Shown here: positions 62,403-64,000 of the stretch, one piece after another
Numbering within the stretch: the first letter of the stretch is position 1
Layout of the letters: each line of letters starts with the position of its first letter
DNA from: Mesorhizobium loti R88b
GTDB lineage: Bacteria > Pseudomonadota > Alphaproteobacteria > Rhizobiales > Rhizobiaceae
Direction of reading: 5' to 3'
Assembly: GCF_013170845.1 (NCBI RefSeq)
Contig: NZ_CP033367.1
Coordinates: forward strand, 4,217,001-4,281,000
DNA length: 64,000 nucleotides
The notes under the pieces: generated by a model
Database searches by the model: none
What the model was told of the DNA's origin: nothing
The model's input: the letters and a program-made list of their open reading frames with translations, nothing else
Made by a program: the position numbers and the translations under genes

Positions 62403-63776
62403 ATGACAGTTACCGTTCGTTTCGCCCCATCACCGACCGGCCGCATCCATATCGGCAATGCGCGCACCGCTCTGTTCAACTGGCTGTTTGCCCTCAACAA
62501 CAAGGGCCGCTTCATCCAGCGCTTCGACGACACCGACAGCGCGCGCTCGAAGCAGGAATTCGCCGACGCCATCCTCTACGACCTGCATTGGCTGGGCATT
62601 TTTCCAGACGCGACCGAATATCAGTCACGGCGCTTCGAAATCTACGACGCGGCAGTCGAGCGGCTGAAGGCGGCGGGTGTTCTCTACGCCTGCTACGAAA
62701 CTCCGGAGGAACTCGATCTCCGGCGAAAAGTGCGCCGCACGCGCGGTCTGCCGCCCGTCTATGGCCGCGAGGCGCTGGCGCTGACGCGAGAGCAGGTGGC
62801 CGAGTATCAGAGCGACGGCCGTCGGCCGCACTGGCGCTTCCTGTTGCCCAATTTCACTGGGGATCCGCAGCAGCCGGAGCGCACCGAGGTGCATTGGAAC
62901 GATCTGGTGCGCGGCGAGGAAACGGTCGATCTGGCCTCGCTCTCCGACCCGGTCCTGGTGCGCGAGGACGGCACCTATCTCTACACGCTGCCTTCCGTCG
63001 TCGACGACATCGAGATGGGTGTCAGCCATGTCATTCGCGGCGACGACCATGTCACCAACACCGGCGTGCAGATCGCCTTGTTCAAGGCGCTGGGCGCCGA
63101 GCCGCCAGTCCTCGGCCACCACAACCTTTTGACCACCGTCTCGGGCGAGGGGCTGTCGAAGCGCACAGGCGCGCTCTCGATTGAAAGCCTGCGCGAGGAC
63201 GGCATCGAGCCCATGGCCGTCGCTTCCCTGGCAGTGCTGGTCGGCACTTCGGAAAATGTAGCGGCCGCGCATGATTTGGGCGAACTCGCCGGTCATTTCG
63301 ACCCGGCCGCAACTTCGAAGTCGTCGGCCAAGTTCGATCCGGACGAGCTTTTCGTGCTCAACCGCGTGCTGCTGCACCATATGCCGTTCGACGAGGCGCG
63401 AGACAGGCTGATGGTGCTTGGCATCTCCGGCGAACAAGCCGAGCCGTTCTGGCTGGCGGTGCGCGGCAACCTCGACCGACTTGCCGATGCAGTGGGCTGG
63501 TGGCGTATCCTGCGCGAGGGGTCACCGGACAGGCCGGAGTTCTCCGACGATGATCGTGAGTTCCTCGGACAGGCGTTCGATCTGCTGCCGGAGGAGCCCT
63601 GGAATGGCACGGTCTGGAAGGACTGGACCGGCAAGATCAGGGAAGCGACCGGCCGCAAGGGCAAGGGGCTGTTCATGCCGCTGAGGCTTGCCCTTACTGG
63701 ACTGCCTTCGGGGCCGGAGCTTGCAGATTTATTGCCGCTGATGGGTCGGGAAGGAACGTTGGCCCGACGACCCTGA
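62403..63776 (+). CDS. gltX: Glutamyl-tRNA synthetase
   Basis: Charges tRNA-Glu (and, in bacteria using the amidotransferase route, tRNA-Gln) with glutamate. The protein is 457 aa. The HIGH-type signature is in [23 protein letters not shown]; the KMSKS-type loop is [10 protein letters not shown]; the Asp/Arg substrate region is [11 protein letters not shown]. Length fits the shorter rhizobial GltX type; rhizobia carry two such genes, so a second copy is expected elsewhere. The start at 62403 (MTVTVRF) is fixed by family N-termini. The 3' end overlaps the next minus-strand gene by 83 bp. Confidence 0.94.
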   Translation: MTVTVRFAPSPTGRIHIGNARTALFNWLFALNNKGRFIQRFDDTDSARSKQEFADAILYDLHWLGIFPDATEYQSRRFEIYDAAVERLKAAGVLYACYETPEELDLRRKVRRTRGLPPVYGREALALTREQVAEYQSDGRRPHWRFLLPNFTGDPQQPERTEVHWNDLVRGEETVDLASLSDPVLVREDGTYLYTLPSVVDDIEMGVSHVIRGDDHVTNTGVQIALFKALGAEPPVLGHHNLLTTVSGEGLSKRTGALSIESLREDGIEPMAVASLAVLVGTSENVAAAHDLGELAGHFDPAATSKSSAKFDPDELFVLNRVLLHHMPFDEARDRLMVLGISGEQAEPFWLAVRGNLDRLADAVGWWRILREGSPDRPEFSDDDREFLGQAFDLLPEEPWNGTVWKDWTGKIREATGRKGKGLFMPLRLALTGLPSGPELADLLPLMGREGTLARRP

Positions 63777-64000
63777 CCTTGCGCTGCTCCGGCGGCAAGG
63801 CGGACACGGGCGACGTGACCGGCTTGGCGGACAGCCGCTTGATGGCCTCGCGGTCGAGCCGGCCTTCCATATTGGCCAGGGTTTCCGGGTCCGCGCCGGG
63901 ATCGGGCTTCGAGGCCGGCACGGGAATAAGTGGCGCTGCCTCGGTTTCGGGCTGCGATTGCGACGGATTTGGCGGGTTGCCGCCAATGATCTGGAAATTC
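63694..64000 (-). CDS. C-terminal part of an unidentified protein (runs off the window)
   Basis: The minus-strand frame is open from the window edge to the stop at 63694. The visible 101 residues begin [16 protein letters not shown] and end [10 protein letters not shown]. They are rich in Pro, Ala and Glu and include [17 protein letters not shown], a pattern I loosely associate with C-termini of DUF2865 proteins of rhizobia; this is a weak memory. The gene overlaps the 3' end of gltX by 83 bp. An internal GTG at 63921 is not needed as a start. Confidence 0.6.
   Translation of the reverse strand, partial: NFQIIGGNPPNPSQSQPETEAAPLIPVPASKPDPGADPETLANMEGRLDREAIKRLSAKPVTSPVSALPPEQRKVRVVGPTFLPDPSAAINLQAPAPKAVQ

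Noticed and set aside
62402..62414. 13-bp match between the gltX start and the left arm of the hemerythrin hairpin (52353-52365)
   Set aside because: No right arm near gltX; a match this short is likely chance in coding context.

Overview
The window is a stretch of chromosome from a high-GC alphaproteobacterium of the order Rhizobiales, most likely Mesorhizobium or a close relative. Evidence: the divK-pleD cell-cycle pair; the gene order dinB, DUF3572, divK, pleD, then rpmG, MFS, NUDIX, DUF983, rnr, topA, which I remember as similar in Sinorhizobium; a cysteine-free L33; a class II DAHP synthase; and several intergenic repeat families typical of rhizobia (RIME-like elements, a REP/MITE-like palindromic unit, and a 40-bp repeat present twice). 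About 54 protein genes are supported. No rRNA operon, complete tRNA, transposase, integrase, prophage or CRISPR array was seen. Most of the window is core chromosome.

Layout. 0-9 kb: 5'-truncated view of frmA (formaldehyde detoxification), pccA (biotin-dependent carboxylase), dnaE (replicative polymerase), a voltage-gated-type cation channel with a zinc ribbon, an EamA exporter and a small secreted protein. 9-16 kb: SOS-controlled dinB, a GNAT acetyltransferase, a secreted protein, an HAD/DUF3572 pair, and divK-pleD (cell polarity and c-di-GMP). 16-26.4 kb: an accessory block between pleD and rpmG, holding a flavin monooxygenase, a divergent GlxA-type regulator/DJ-1-PfpI enzyme pair, and a GntR-PLP enzyme-CUT1 ABC importer cluster.

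26.4-35 kb: rpmG, a CutA/NIF3-like protein, MFS, NUDIX, DUF983, RNase R and topoisomerase I, nearly all on the minus strand. 35-44 kb: a secreted COG4315 protein, ccdA, an orphan secreted protein beside a tRNA-Lys anticodon-arm fragment, glmU-glmS (UDP-GlcNAc synthesis), a DUF502 membrane protein and recG. 44-50 kb: sdhE, mfd and DAHP synthase. 50-55 kb: a GGDEF protein, a GFA-type protein, dgkA, a hemerythrin, a DedA/DUF1003 pair and a divergent methyladenine glycosylase.

55-64 kb: nadE, an SPFH protein and an NAD-kinase-like protein in tight tandem; a long structured leader with a 13-codon leader ORF ahead of an ABC exporter; a GNAT-like orphan; gltX; and the 3' end of a further gene running off the window.

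The two features that look least described are the nadE-SPFH-NAD-kinase-like cluster, which may couple NAD synthesis to phosphorylation on a scaffold, and the promoter/leader-peptide/hairpin arrangement ahead of the ABC exporter. Also worth attention are a hairpin that folds over the hemerythrin start codon, an SOS box directly ahead of dinB, and repeats that supply the stop codons of two genes. All identifications come from reading the sequence; no database search was possible.
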